This document shows positions 35,481 through 44,822 of a DNA stretch of 64,000 bases, one piece after another. Position 1 is the first letter of the stretch; the number at the start of each line of letters is the position of its first letter. The position numbers were made by a program, and so were the translations under genes. The DNA is from CBFHMJ01 sp965656875 (GTDB lineage: Bacteria; Pseudomonadota; Gammaproteobacteria; Enterobacterales; Alteromonadaceae), in assembly GCA_965656875.1 (NCBI GenBank), contig CBFHMJ010000018.1:62001-126000 (forward strand). The letters are read 5' to 3'. Under the pieces are notes generated by a model that saw only the letters and a program-made list of their open reading frames with translations, ran no database searches and was not told the DNA's origin.

Positions 35481-36128
35481 ATGAGATTTGTGAAAGCTAT
35501 AATTGCAGACGATCATCCGTTGTTTCGATCAGCACTGAGACAGGCCGCACAGCAGTCGTTGGTTGATGGTGATATTCTGGAAGCACAGTCCGTTGATGAA
35601 ACCTTGCAACTGATTGAAAAAAATCCGGAAGTTGAATTGATCTTCCTGGACTTAAATATGCCGGGCAGTGAAGGATTCAGTGGCCTGACGTTGTTGCGAA
35701 ACAGTTATCCGGATATTTTGGTTATCATGGTTTCAGCTTTGGAAGATGCTGGAATTGTGCGTCGAGCGATTGATTTGGGTGCCAGTGCTTACATTCCAAA
35801 ATCCGCCACATTACCAACAATCGCCTGGGTTATCGATTTGGTGATGAATGGTGAGCAATGGATTCCTGAAAATCTGAGTGAAGCCGTTGAGGCGTTGGAC
35901 AATGCAGAAGAACAGGCGTTTGCCGCTAAACTGGATCAGTTAACACCGCAGCAATATCGGGTGTTAGAAATGATTGCCGATGGTATGCTGAACAAACAAA
36001 TTGCCTGGGAAATCAATGTCCAGGAAACAACGATCAAGCAACATGTTTCCGCTATTTTAAGAAAACTGGGTGTGAATAACCGAACCCAGGCGGGTATTTT
36101 GTTCCAGCAAATTAAACAAATTTCGTAA
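35481..36128 (+). CDS. LuxR/NarL-type response regulator (CrbR-like)
   Basis: A 215-residue two-domain regulator. The receiver has the acidic pair in IIADDHPLF, phosphoacceptor Asp57 (FLDLNMPG) and Lys in YIPKSA; the C-terminal LuxR helix-turn-helix is LTPQQYRVLEMIADGMLNKQ followed by IAWEINVQETTIKQHVSAIL. ATG 35481 is chosen because the receiver fold starts there; a TTG at 35427 would add 18 residues. No kinase is adjacent, but its receiver-to-HTH layout is that of CrbR, whose partner CrbS resembles the kinase at 47936. Control of the neighbouring 3-hydroxybutyrate genes is an inference from position. Confidence 0.88.
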   Translation: MRFVKAIIADDHPLFRSALRQAAQQSLVDGDILEAQSVDETLQLIEKNPEVELIFLDLNMPGSEGFSGLTLLRNSYPDILVIMVSALEDAGIVRRAIDLGASAYIPKSATLPTIAWVIDLVMNGEQWIPENLSEAVEALDNAEEQAFAAKLDQLTPQQYRVLEMIADGMLNKQIAWEINVQETTIKQHVSAILRKLGVNNRTQAGILFQQIKQIS

Positions 36129-36250
36129 TCATCCCGGACTGCCAGGTAACTCTTTGATCTGAATTAACTTAGTTTAAGTTGTTACTTGAACCTGCCACAG
36201 CTACTGGTTAGATTTTGTCTATGTTTATCTAACCAACAAGCTGTACAACT

Positions 36251-37078
36251 ATGCATAAACCTTCTGAAATCACTTTGCTCGATAATCCCGTTCAACTGGC
36301 CAATGCCGACTTTGATGCTGCGGTTATTCCTGACCGAGAAGCGTATGAAAAACAACTGAAGAAACTTCAAAAATACATGTTGAAAGTTCAGCAGGCTTAT
36401 TTTCACCAGGGGCGACGAGCCGTTATTGTGATGGAAGGTTGGGATGCTGCCGGAAAAGGTGGTGGTATTCGTCGTTTGACGGAGAAGCTCGATCCCCGTG
36501 GCTTTCGTGTTCATCCAATCAGCGCTCCGACGAAAGAAGAGCAGGGCATTCATTATTTATATCGCTTTCAATCCAGATTACCTAAGCCGGGTTCGTTGTG
36601 TATTTTTGACCGCTCTTATTATGGCCGGGTATTGGTTGAGCGAGTTGAAAAGTTTGCGACCAAACACCAATGGCAACGCGCTTATCAGGAAATCAATGAA
36701 TTCGAACGCTTGTTGATGGATGATGGGGCCAAAGTCGTAAAAATGTTTTTGCATATCGATCAGAAAGAACAGTTACATCGGTTTGACGAGCGATTGCATA
36801 ACCCGGTAAAACGCTGGAAACTAACGCAGGAAGACATCCGTAATCATTTGCGCTGGTCGGATTATGAGACGGCAATTGATGACATGTTCAAATATACTTC
36901 AACAGAAGCTGCGCCGTGGCATTTAATACCGGCAAATAAAAAGTGGTATTCACGGATTGCGGTATTAGAAACCGTTACCAGGGAGTTGGCAAAAGGCGTT
37001 GATATTACGCCACCACCGCTTGATCTGGAGGTGATTGCCGCAGCAGAAAAACACCTGGGTATCATTCACCGAGGTTAA
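36251..37078 (+). CDS. ppk2: Polyphosphate kinase 2 family protein
   Basis: 275 residues of the PPK2 fold, which moves phosphate between polyphosphate and nucleotides. The P-loop GWDAAGKG is at 63-70, followed by RLTEKLDPRGFRVH, the Walker B-like CIFDRSYYGRVLVERV and the lid region HLRWSDYETAIDDMF. Length and a single domain fit class I-like PPK2. The nucleotide specificity (ADP, GDP or AMP) cannot be decided by reading. The ribosome site is weak. It stands alone between the regulator and an unknown gene. Confidence 0.92.
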   Translation: MHKPSEITLLDNPVQLANADFDAAVIPDREAYEKQLKKLQKYMLKVQQAYFHQGRRAVIVMEGWDAAGKGGGIRRLTEKLDPRGFRVHPISAPTKEEQGIHYLYRFQSRLPKPGSLCIFDRSYYGRVLVERVEKFATKHQWQRAYQEINEFERLLMDDGAKVVKMFLHIDQKEQLHRFDERLHNPVKRWKLTQEDIRNHLRWSDYETAIDDMFKYTSTEAAPWHLIPANKKWYSRIAVLETVTRELAKGVDITPPPLDLEVIAAAEKHLGIIHRG

Positions 37079-37105
37079 CCCTCCTGTTAATCACAAGGAT
37101 TCCGA

Positions 37106-37765
37106 TTGAAAATTCCCGTTAGTTCTTTTGTCAGAACATTTGAAGGTCAGCATCAGGAAGTAGCTCGACGGCGTTATAAGCGGGGCTTTTATAGTTTTAT
37201 AATGACTTCATTGCTGATTGTTATGGTATCGCTCTGGGTGAAAAGTCCGTCGAGCGTCAGTTATTACGAAACATGGGCAGATACCGCGCTCTGTGATGGT
37301 GTTATCGATACTCATGCCCATTATGGTATGTCGGCTATCAGCGATGGAGGAATTTTACCTGATCATGATCCGGGCTCTTCAAGCTGCTGGGATATACAAG
37401 CGGAAATATATAAGAGTCAAAGACTGGGCAGTACTGAAGATTACTTCCGTACTGATTTGGAGATTATGGTGGGTGAAGATGTTTTTTCTGTTGTAGAGCT
37501 TGAGGCTTTACGCTGCCTCGATTTGCAACGAGAACTACAAAAGGGTCAGACACTGGGTATTTGGCATGAGGAAGGCCTGGTATATCAATTGATGGCAAAT
37601 GGTGAAGTGATACTGCCTTACAATGAAATTAAAAATAATATTCGCGTGCTTTATTTCGATAAATACTCGTATATTTTCTTTAGCTTGATTCTGGTTGCTG
37701 CGATATTTGCGCCGAGCTGGATTAATGCCTTTCGTCCGGGAACGTTTTATTACGACCCGGACTGA
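37106..37765 (+). CDS. Membrane protein of unknown function, TTG start
   Basis: 219 residues with an N-terminal helix (FIMTSLLIVMVSLWV) and a C-terminal helix (YIFFSLILVAAIFAPSWI), leaving a ~120-residue loop with four cysteines (ALCDGVID, SSSCWDIQ, ALRCLDLQ) between them. A TTG six bases after AAGGA is the best start; no good ATG lies before the first helix. The loop should be periplasmic and may contain disulfides. No family is recognised. Confidence 0.65.
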   Translation: MKIPVSSFVRTFEGQHQEVARRRYKRGFYSFIMTSLLIVMVSLWVKSPSSVSYYETWADTALCDGVIDTHAHYGMSAISDGGILPDHDPGSSSCWDIQAEIYKSQRLGSTEDYFRTDLEIMVGEDVFSVVELEALRCLDLQRELQKGQTLGIWHEEGLVYQLMANGEVILPYNEIKNNIRVLYFDKYSYIFFSLILVAAIFAPSWINAFRPGTFYYDPD

Positions 37766-37782
37766 TGCACCTGAAGAAAGGG

Positions 37783-38433
37783 TTACTGGTTAGCTCTTTC
37801 TTTTTGACGTTCGGCTTTTTCGGCCTCGCGTTCTTTTTTGCGTTCGGCTTTTTCTAATTCACGCTGCGCTTTTTTTGCGGCTTTCTCGGCATCGCGTTCT
37901 TTTTTGCGTTCAGCTTTTTCTAATTCACGTTGTTCTTTTCTGGCGGCTTTTTCGGCCTCGCGTTCTTTTTTACGTTCGGCTTTTTCTAATTCACGTTGTT
38001 CTTTTCTGGCGGCTTTCTCGGCCTCGCGTTCTTTCTTGCGTTCAGCTTTTTCTAATTCCCGTTGTTCTTTTCTGGCGGCTTTTTCAGCATCGCGTTCTTT
38101 TTTACGTTCAGCTTTTTCTAATTCGCGTTGTTTTTTTCTGGCGGCTTTTTCGGCCTCGCGTTCTTTTTTGCGTTTAGCCTTTTCGAGTTCGCGTTGTTCT
38201 TTTTTAGCGGCTTTTTGGGCATCACGTTCTTTTTTACGTTCAGCTTTTTCCAGTTTACGTTGTGCTTTTTTTGCTGCTTTCTCTTCGGCGCGTTTTGCTT
38301 TCTGGATAGCGCGGTCGGATTGTTCCGCTGCTACTGATTGTTGAGCCGTATCATCATTGGTGGCTGCAATTGAAGTGAAGGATGGCAGGGATACCAGTAA
38401 TAGAGTAATTAAGCAGGTCCGAATATGCATCAT
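37783..38433 (-). CDS. Exported ER/K-repeat protein, putative single alpha-helix
   Basis: 216 residues. A signal peptide (CLITLLLVSLPSFTSIAA) is followed from ~residue 40 by about seven 22-residue repeats of the form KKEREAEKAARKEQRELEKA(ER). Acidic and basic residues alternate with i/i+4 spacing and there are no hydrophobic heptads, the pattern of a stable single alpha-helix rather than a coiled coil. At DNA level the repeat is 66 bp with few changes. The function is unknown; a rigid periplasmic spacer or envelope-spanning rod is possible. Confidence 0.75.
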   Translation of the reverse strand: MMHIRTCLITLLLVSLPSFTSIAATNDDTAQQSVAAEQSDRAIQKAKRAEEKAAKKAQRKLEKAERKKERDAQKAAKKEQRELEKAKRKKEREAEKAARKKQRELEKAERKKERDAEKAARKEQRELEKAERKKEREAEKAARKEQRELEKAERKKEREAEKAARKEQRELEKAERKKERDAEKAAKKAQRELEKAERKKEREAEKAERQKERANQ

Positions 38434-38586
38434 TATGATTTTCCTTAATAATCTGATTTTCTATATTGTGTCATTCAGGTTAATAAACCTTGTTGATGCA
38501 GTCTGTAGATAATGAAAAAAGATGTCAATACCGGAGGGAAGTCGAGTAGTTCAACAAGCGTGTTGCCACGCTTATTGATGATGTTG

Positions 38587-39750
38587 TTATCGTGTTTTAA
38601 CGGCCCAGTAGCTGGCTTCGTACTTTGCCCCCAGTTGCCGCTTAAATTTATCGAGATCATCAGTCTCAGAACCGCCGACGTTAACTCGTTTAATCCCCGT
38701 TTTAATCAGATCTTTAAACAGCGACAGATAAACATACTGCGAAATAGCACTAAATCCGCTGGTATCGGTGTTTTCTGGTAATACATCCGTGTCACGTAAG
38801 GCAAAAGTGGCATAAAGCGCCAGAGTATCTTTAGCTGTTTTCTCGCCGATAAAAAGCATCATAGGAATGGATTCTTTCAACGGTGAAAGCTCTGGATTGG
38901 CTGGAGTTAAATAGCCCATTTTTCCGAAGTAATCTGTGTGTTTTTCGTCAGGCTGATAGCGCACGATATTGAAGTAGTCTTCCGGGGTGGAACCGACGGG
39001 ATTTTTCAGGCTTTGAAAATGGTGTACGACAAGCTGTTCTGCAATGTCTTTATTGTTTGTATGGTAGTCACGAATTTCAAACGTTAAGTGATTACGCGCC
39101 AGAAAGTTCTCGAATCGCTTGTAGGCCATTCGGGCTTTCATTCTGAAATTTCGTGAGTTCGCTGTATTCAACGCTTTGACCGTTAGTTCGCCAGAATCCG
39201 GACAGGTATGAATGATGTCTTTAAGAAAGATGAGTTTGTGGTTCTTCTCTTCGTCCTCAGCGGGCGCTTCCGGGTCCCACGGGCTGACATCAATGGTTTC
39301 ATAACCTATGCGTCGAAATGAACGATAGTCAATTTCATCAAGGTGGCGAACAAAGCTATCGCCTAACAATGATGTTTTGCCTTGTTTTTCAAAAAGCTGA
39401 TAAACAAGATTTAAGAAATCATCGACGGCATGAATGATGTTGTCACCCGTTGGACAGACAATCATGATGTGACTGTTGGTCGCGTCCATCGTTTTTTTAA
39501 AAATCCCAATACCGAACAGGTGTTCACCATCCGAATAGTACAAGCCATTCGGGTAATGGTGGCTGGTTCCTCTGAGATTGTAACCATTGGTATAAAGCAT
39601 GTAGCCAAGCAGACTACGTGCGAAGTTACCGTTTTTAAACTGGTTAATCACGGACACAGCATTGTTGTCTAAGGGATGAATTAATCCAGAAAACTCTTCT
39701 AACAGAATCGCTTCTATTTCATCTCGCTGTGTCACCGGTTGTTTGTTCAT
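38587..39750 (-). CDS. Acyltransferase-like protein (GNAT/DUF2156-like), last gene of the porin-transporter operon
   Basis: 387 residues. The C-terminal half has GNAT-like features: an RMKARMAYKRFENFLARNHL helix, FQSLKNPVGSTPEDYFNIV, a central SAISQYVYLSLFKDLIKTGI and the NVGGSETDDLDKFKRQLGAK ending that resembles peptidyl- or lipid-acyltransferase tails. The N-terminal half is not recognised. The ATG at 39750 follows AAGGAG. It lies 73 bases after the substrate-binding protein gene on the same strand. The enzymatic assignment is tentative. Confidence 0.55.
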   Translation of the reverse strand: MNKQPVTQRDEIEAILLEEFSGLIHPLDNNAVSVINQFKNGNFARSLLGYMLYTNGYNLRGTSHHYPNGLYYSDGEHLFGIGIFKKTMDATNSHIMIVCPTGDNIIHAVDDFLNLVYQLFEKQGKTSLLGDSFVRHLDEIDYRSFRRIGYETIDVSPWDPEAPAEDEEKNHKLIFLKDIIHTCPDSGELTVKALNTANSRNFRMKARMAYKRFENFLARNHLTFEIRDYHTNNKDIAEQLVVHHFQSLKNPVGSTPEDYFNIVRYQPDEKHTDYFGKMGYLTPANPELSPLKESIPMMLFIGEKTAKDTLALYATFALRDTDVLPENTDTSGFSAISQYVYLSLFKDLIKTGIKRVNVGGSETDDLDKFKRQLGAKYEASYWAVKTR

Positions 39751-39822
39751 GAATGTCTCCTTTATTGTCAAAGGGCTTATAAATCACAGATATAAAAATC
39801 GGGTTCCTTAGCGTTTTTGACT

Positions 39823-40875
39823 TTAAAGGTGATAGTTGTTGTTGGCTCGGGCGAACGCCTCATAAATTCGGGGGACTTCGACGTTATACTTTTTCAGTAG
39901 CGGTTCGCGCAGATGGATCAGAAATTGTTTGGACTGTTGGTAAGGGAGCATGGAGGGCAGCACGTTGTCGTCGATGATGACAGACGCAAGTCTGGCAGAT
40001 TCTTCTCCCTGCTCATAGGCTGATACGCCTATTGCCATCATTCCCCCTTGCTCGACATAGAATCCCCACCCGCCAACGCCTGGCTTTTTCAGGTTCTCCA
40101 TTGTCCATGCCATGACTTCATTGGGAGGGATGGTTTCACCTGATCCATCAGGTTGAATATCATCGTGCCGACGCAGGGTGTGATAAAGCGAGAAAATAAC
40201 GACGTCGGCTTCGCTGTTCGCTAACAGAATCGCGTCTTCCCATTGAGACATTGTGCTGACACTGATTGAACTGATGCTCAGGTTACGGCCCCATTCGAAC
40301 GCCAGAATTTCATCTTCGATCAATGTGCCTGTGGTTGAATCATCACCGATATGAATCAGGTTGAGTAATGGTCGATTATTGCCCTGGTTATCGAACACGG
40401 TATTCAGACTGTCTTTGATCACCGTCATCGGCCAGTGCTCCTGGATACCGGCAACATTAAGAGCGGTTTCATCGTAGCCGTATACCGATGGGTCTTCGAT
40501 GACACCTGCAAATACAATGCTGATATCGGGATGGTTGATGTAAGGCTCCATGGCTTGCTGGGCGTTATCAGCAATGGCTATAACCACATTGGGTTGCCAT
40601 TGCTCGATAACTTCCTGAGCGGTTTTAGTGGCTCTTCGTTTAAATGCTTCACTGGGATGACGTTTAGTATCCATATAGTGCCACTGAATTGAATAAGGCT
40701 TGCTTCGAAGCACTCGATTGATTCCTTCTGTGACTTCCTGGGTCCAGGTATAGTCTTCGCCGTAACTATGGAGAATAAAAATACGCGGTTTTTGCCTTAC
40801 TTCATTGATAATAAAGGTAATGCAAAAGACCAGGAACAGGCTGGCCATGAGTCGGTTAAGATTTTGTTTTTTCAT
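39823..40875 (-). CDS. Periplasmic substrate-binding-like protein
   Basis: About 350 residues with an uncleaved or signal helix (LMASLFLVFCITFIINEV) followed by a type 1 periplasmic-binding fold: RIFILHSYGEDYTWTQEV, VIEQWQPNVVIAIADNAQQA, ISIVFAGVIEDPSVYGY, and VVIFSLYHTLRR. This resembles ABC-type substrate-binding proteins linked to sensing or sugar/amino-acid uptake. ATG 40875 is preferred because it overlaps the stop of the upstream transporter (ATGA). No ABC permease or ATPase is present nearby, so it may serve the DASS transporters or a sensor; the ligand is unknown. Confidence 0.75.
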   Translation of the reverse strand: MKKQNLNRLMASLFLVFCITFIINEVRQKPRIFILHSYGEDYTWTQEVTEGINRVLRSKPYSIQWHYMDTKRHPSEAFKRRATKTAQEVIEQWQPNVVIAIADNAQQAMEPYINHPDISIVFAGVIEDPSVYGYDETALNVAGIQEHWPMTVIKDSLNTVFDNQGNNRPLLNLIHIGDDSTTGTLIEDEILAFEWGRNLSISSISVSTMSQWEDAILLANSEADVVIFSLYHTLRRHDDIQPDGSGETIPPNEVMAWTMENLKKPGVGGWGFYVEQGGMMAIGVSAYEQGEESARLASVIIDDNVLPSMLPYQQSKQFLIHLREPLLKKYNVEVPRIYEAFARANNNYHL

Positions 40876-42887
40876 AATAATTGTTTCCATTCCATCACAA
40901 ATACCAGCGCAAAGAGAACGACGATTCGTATGGTGATGGTTATTAAATTGATGCGTTTGAACAGACGTAAATCATGAATGGGGTGGTTGTTGCAGGCATC
41001 GACATAGGTACCGTAGTACGAAGCTTGTTTTGGCCAGATCCAGCATTCTGTCAGGTTCAGAATGATGAAACCGGTTAACCAGGGATTGAAACCATAGACA
41101 TTAGCCAGAGGAAAGCTGACAGAAGCGGCCAATACACCTGTGGTGGTGATGGGCAAGAAAATGCGCAAGATACCGATTAAAGCGATATTAAACAGGAGGA
41201 ATAAGTAATAGTCTCCATCGAGCTGGCTGGTGACATCCGTTAGTAAATTCGTAATGAGTACGCTAATACCGGTGTGATCCAACGCATTTTCAAGGCCGAT
41301 AAAAAACCCGATGAGTAGCAGGGCGTCCCACTCAATATCCTTACCTATGTGATCATCGGACAAGGCTTCGATAATCAGGAAAATACAGAAAAAACCAAAA
41401 CCAACCCAGAAGAGACTGACCTTGTGGAACGAGTAATTGGTTACGGCAATGATAAAGAGTGTGATGCCAATAAGGGCAATCCATTCTCGATTATCCAGTG
41501 ATCCTTTTACTTCCAGTTGTGCGTCCAGGTGACTTTTGGAGATGACTGGTTCTTGCCCACCGCGAAAAATGATGGTGGTGATGACAAGATACAGCACCAG
41601 AATTGCCAGCCCGGTACCCGCAGCAGAATAGAGCCAGTTGAGCCATTGATATTCAGTGCTTACTTGCTGAGGCAACATGTCATACAACACGAAATTAAGA
41701 GATTTACTGGTCAGGAAAACGGGTGCAAACAGTGTGCAGCCAACAAACATGGATAGCATGAGCTGTGTAGCTTCCCGGCTTCTGTCCTTATAACCGACGG
41801 AGCGAGATGTGTTTTGAATCAAAGGCGCGAGTACTTTGACCCGAGCATTGGCTGAGGGCAAACAAGGCGTCATCAGAATGCCGACAATGAGAACGGCCAG
41901 ATTCTGAAAAAACCGGGTTGACGGGCAGTGACGCAAAATGAACAGAACCAGGCGAGTGGCCAGCCCGGCCCGAACTAACACAGAGCCCAAACCAAAAATA
42001 CTGAGCGCCATGAAAAAACCACCCGAGGCAAAGCCCGATAAAATCACGTCGTCTGGCACAATATCGAGTAGGAGAGAGGCTAAAGCGGCAGCGAGTACGG
42101 CGGCGTATTGCGGTACCAGGTCCAGTAGCAGCAAAACGAGACAACCGGATAAGATCGTCAGGTAATAGTTTTGTGACCATAATAAGCCGTATTCTTGCCC
42201 GGCTATCCAGACACTGGTGGGTGTTAAAAAAGCAATAAACCATCCAATCAGGAGCGGAATATTGGAATCTTTAAAGTCAGTCGCCGTGCTTCCTTTTTCT
42301 TTTTTTTCAGGCTTAGGTTCATCGACTTGTACTGGTGGCGATTCAGTCACAGGCTGCGGGGTATCACTGTATGCGGCCAGAATCTCATCCGGGTCTAAAT
42401 CCATCAAGTCATCGATTTCATCCTGTGAAATGCTTTCGGGGCGCTCAAAATACTGGCGGAGGAAACTCTGTCCATGACCATTGGCGACAGTATCTGTTTG
42501 CGGAAAAAGTTTAACTGACATGGCATAAACGTCCGTGTTTTCGGTCGCTATGACATCTGCTTTATAGCCTTGATTGGAGAACAGGCCTTCCAGCCCGAGT
42601 GCTGCGGTTGTTCCGGTATAGCTTTTATCGGCCAGCGTCAGACAGCCGCGAAACACAAAATAGATATTATCAATGGCTTCGCCAGTTGTGTGAATCACAT
42701 CGTTTTCACTGAAGTGAATATGATGCATGAATGGAATGATTTCGATGAGCTGGTCTTTGGTCCAGTTACGAAATATCGGACGGTCTTTGAGGAGTGACAA
42801 AATGACGTCTTTATCCACGCCTTCGGGAGACGCAGGTTTGTAGCCATCGTTATCGGCAAGTGCCAGATCATAGAGTTTACCAATCAT
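40872..42887 (-). CDS. Cyclic-nucleotide-domain/DASS (SLC13-like) transporter A
   Basis: 671 residues. Residues ~25-150 form a cNMP-binding-like domain (FRNWTKDQLIEIIPFMHHIH, GEAIDNIYFVFRGCLTL); a linker rich in charged residues leads to ~11 membrane helices from ~210 with DASS-type features (SGFASGGFFMALSIFGLGSV, MTPCLPSANARVKVLAPLIQ, LLIGFFIGLENAL, PITTTGVLAASVSFPLANVY). DASS proteins import dicarboxylates or sulfate with Na+. Fusion to a regulatory nucleotide-sensing domain is unusual. The start shares one base with the stop of transporter B and the stop overlaps the substrate-binding gene, indicating translational coupling. Confidence 0.85.
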   Translation of the reverse strand: MIGKLYDLALADNDGYKPASPEGVDKDVILSLLKDRPIFRNWTKDQLIEIIPFMHHIHFSENDVIHTTGEAIDNIYFVFRGCLTLADKSYTGTTAALGLEGLFSNQGYKADVIATENTDVYAMSVKLFPQTDTVANGHGQSFLRQYFERPESISQDEIDDLMDLDPDEILAAYSDTPQPVTESPPVQVDEPKPEKKEKGSTATDFKDSNIPLLIGWFIAFLTPTSVWIAGQEYGLLWSQNYYLTILSGCLVLLLLDLVPQYAAVLAAALASLLLDIVPDDVILSGFASGGFFMALSIFGLGSVLVRAGLATRLVLFILRHCPSTRFFQNLAVLIVGILMTPCLPSANARVKVLAPLIQNTSRSVGYKDRSREATQLMLSMFVGCTLFAPVFLTSKSLNFVLYDMLPQQVSTEYQWLNWLYSAAGTGLAILVLYLVITTIIFRGGQEPVISKSHLDAQLEVKGSLDNREWIALIGITLFIIAVTNYSFHKVSLFWVGFGFFCIFLIIEALSDDHIGKDIEWDALLLIGFFIGLENALDHTGISVLITNLLTDVTSQLDGDYYLFLLFNIALIGILRIFLPITTTGVLAASVSFPLANVYGFNPWLTGFIILNLTECWIWPKQASYYGTYVDACNNHPIHDLRLFKRINLITITIRIVVLFALVFVMEWKQLL

Positions 42888-44749
42888 CAGATCATCCCCA
42901 GCATTTGCCAGTAACTAATGGAGCTAAGCACTGCAATAAAACGTAAAGCGATGAAGAAAAGCTGCCATCGTTTTAAACGATGATGGTTGCTGACCGGTTG
43001 GGGGAGCCAGTCAGCGATCTGTTTCAACGTGAGAGAGTATTTGGGATTAATCCAACAATGGTCAGTCATCAGGATAACGAAGATAACAATCCAGGGATTA
43101 AATCCATTAATGACGGCGAGAGGCATTGCCAGTGCGCCGACGAATACACTGCCTCTGTTGATGAGTGGCACGAAAACACCGGCGACTATCGCCAGAGAAA
43201 TAATGAAATAAACCGGTTCATGTCGAATGATATAACTGGCCAGAGGGAACACTTTGGCATAGACATCGGCCAGGCCCACATGGAATGTGCAGTTCACAAT
43301 ACCGACGATGGACCCCGTCAACATCAGAAACTTCCAGTCAATGAAGTGATTGATTTGTTGGCGCTTTAACATATCGCCGAGAAGAAATATCGCCAAAACG
43401 ATGATCGCGACAAGACGGTGATCAATTTTTAAATCACTGGTAGACAGTTGAGCACTGAAATAAACCAGCAATATCAGAGAGATGAACCATTCCATGGGGG
43501 AAAAGCTTTCAATAACACGTTTCTGATTTTGTAATTGATGATGAAATTGCGATTTAGTCTCTGCGGATTCGTGGAGTGTCCGTCGATGAAACCAGATGAA
43601 CAACATACTACCGCTCAGCAAAACCCCGATGGCTACTGCGCTGTATTTCAGCCAGTGTTGCCAACCCAGCCCGGCTTGATATTGGTCGGGGATGACGCCA
43701 TAAAGGGCAAGATTTGCGGCGCTACCTGTTAAAAAAAGAGGAGAAAACAGCGTGACATGGACAAAAATAATGAAGCCAATCAGGCTAAAGCGAAACTTTC
43801 GCCTGGGATTGGTTGGAAATAATGAAGGCTGAAGTTTCGCCCATTCCTGAGCCCGGGAAGATTTACCGGGTAATATCGCACTTAAACCAAAAATAGCCAG
43901 TAATGCTACAAAGTGACGCATTAATGTGTGCCGACAAAACACCATCGACACATGCAGTGTTAATCGGCTAATTAACCCGGAGCCAAGAATAACCGCGCTG
44001 AATCCAAACAGGCTGAGTGTCATGAAAAAAGCGCTGGAACTAAAGCCGGACAGAGTGACTGTTGACGGTACGATGCCGAGAGACAGAATTAAAAACAGCA
44101 TCAATAGTCCGGCAATATAGGGTGCGATGAGATTGAATAACCAGAGCATCATGCCCGCAGTAATGACGGTCGCCAGCCGAATTTGTCGCCAACGTTCTCC
44201 GTAATCTTCACTGAAATAACCTGATGCTTCACCATAGGTAAAAATCAAAAAGGGCAAAACAGCGACACAAATCCAGCCCAGAACTTTTAACAGCTTACGG
44301 TGTGTGCAGTTGTCTTCTTCTTCGTCCGGACCACGAGGTGATTTTCGTGTTTGTGTGACGGCATGCAGAATAGACATTGCCCGATTATCATCCATCAACA
44401 ATACCGGATCAGGTAGAGCGTTGAGTGGTATGCGTAACATGGCGGTGGGTCCAATTGCTGTCACGTTGTACAAATAGTATCGATGACTTAGCGCAACTTC
44501 GGTGCCGACAAATCCCTGATCGATTGTCATTTCCGGATGTCTGTTACTTTGACAGTGAACACTGCCGTTGCACATAAACCACAACGCATCTGCCTGGCAA
44601 GATGCTTGATATATATCCTGGCCATCATGGAATTGATGGAGTTCACACAGCGACAGCATGCGAGCAATTGAAGCGCGAGAGCATTGCTCAAATACCGGGT
44701 GCATACTCAACATTTCCAGACCAAATTGTCTCAGTTCATTGAAATTCAT
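42887..44749 (-). CDS. Cyclic-nucleotide-domain/DASS (SLC13-like) transporter B
   Basis: 620 residues with the same architecture as the downstream gene but clearly diverged. The N-terminal domain (FEQCSRASIARMLSLCELHQ, FHDGQDIYQ, ALWFMCNGSVHC) is cNMP-like; helices from ~160 include SGFSSSAFFMTLSLFGFSAV, AILPGKSSRAQEWAKLQPSL and VPLINRGSVFVGALAMPLAV. Compared with transporter A the inserted cNMP glycine-rich part is less canonical, so nucleotide binding is uncertain. It follows the Tsx-like porin gene after 73 bases and overlaps transporter A by one base. The two may form a heteromer; that is inference. Confidence 0.83.
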   Translation of the reverse strand: MNFNELRQFGLEMLSMHPVFEQCSRASIARMLSLCELHQFHDGQDIYQASCQADALWFMCNGSVHCQSNRHPEMTIDQGFVGTEVALSHRYYLYNVTAIGPTAMLRIPLNALPDPVLLMDDNRAMSILHAVTQTRKSPRGPDEEEDNCTHRKLLKVLGWICVAVLPFLIFTYGEASGYFSEDYGERWRQIRLATVITAGMMLWLFNLIAPYIAGLLMLFLILSLGIVPSTVTLSGFSSSAFFMTLSLFGFSAVILGSGLISRLTLHVSMVFCRHTLMRHFVALLAIFGLSAILPGKSSRAQEWAKLQPSLFPTNPRRKFRFSLIGFIIFVHVTLFSPLFLTGSAANLALYGVIPDQYQAGLGWQHWLKYSAVAIGVLLSGSMLFIWFHRRTLHESAETKSQFHHQLQNQKRVIESFSPMEWFISLILLVYFSAQLSTSDLKIDHRLVAIIVLAIFLLGDMLKRQQINHFIDWKFLMLTGSIVGIVNCTFHVGLADVYAKVFPLASYIIRHEPVYFIISLAIVAGVFVPLINRGSVFVGALAMPLAVINGFNPWIVIFVILMTDHCWINPKYSLTLKQIADWLPQPVSNHHRLKRWQLFFIALRFIAVLSSISYWQMLGMI

Positions 44750-44822
44750 TGTTGTATATAGGTTTCAAATTAAGTCGTGAGATGAAATGGAGGCGATGAA
44801 TAATCACCTCCGGTTTAGGTGA

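Noticed and set aside
37838..38344. Long plus-strand open frame encoding a Phe/Ser/Arg-rich repeat protein opposite the ER/K repeat gene
   Set aside because: It is the antisense of the 66-bp repeats; repeat structure keeps several frames open. The minus strand has a signal peptide and ribosome site, while the plus frame has neither.
39823..40875. Part of a complete ABC importer
   Set aside because: There is no ABC ATPase or ABC permease in the neighbourhood.
41788..42243. 151-codon minus-strand frame inside DASS transporter A
   Set aside because: It overlaps the well-supported transporter in another frame and shows no protein features.
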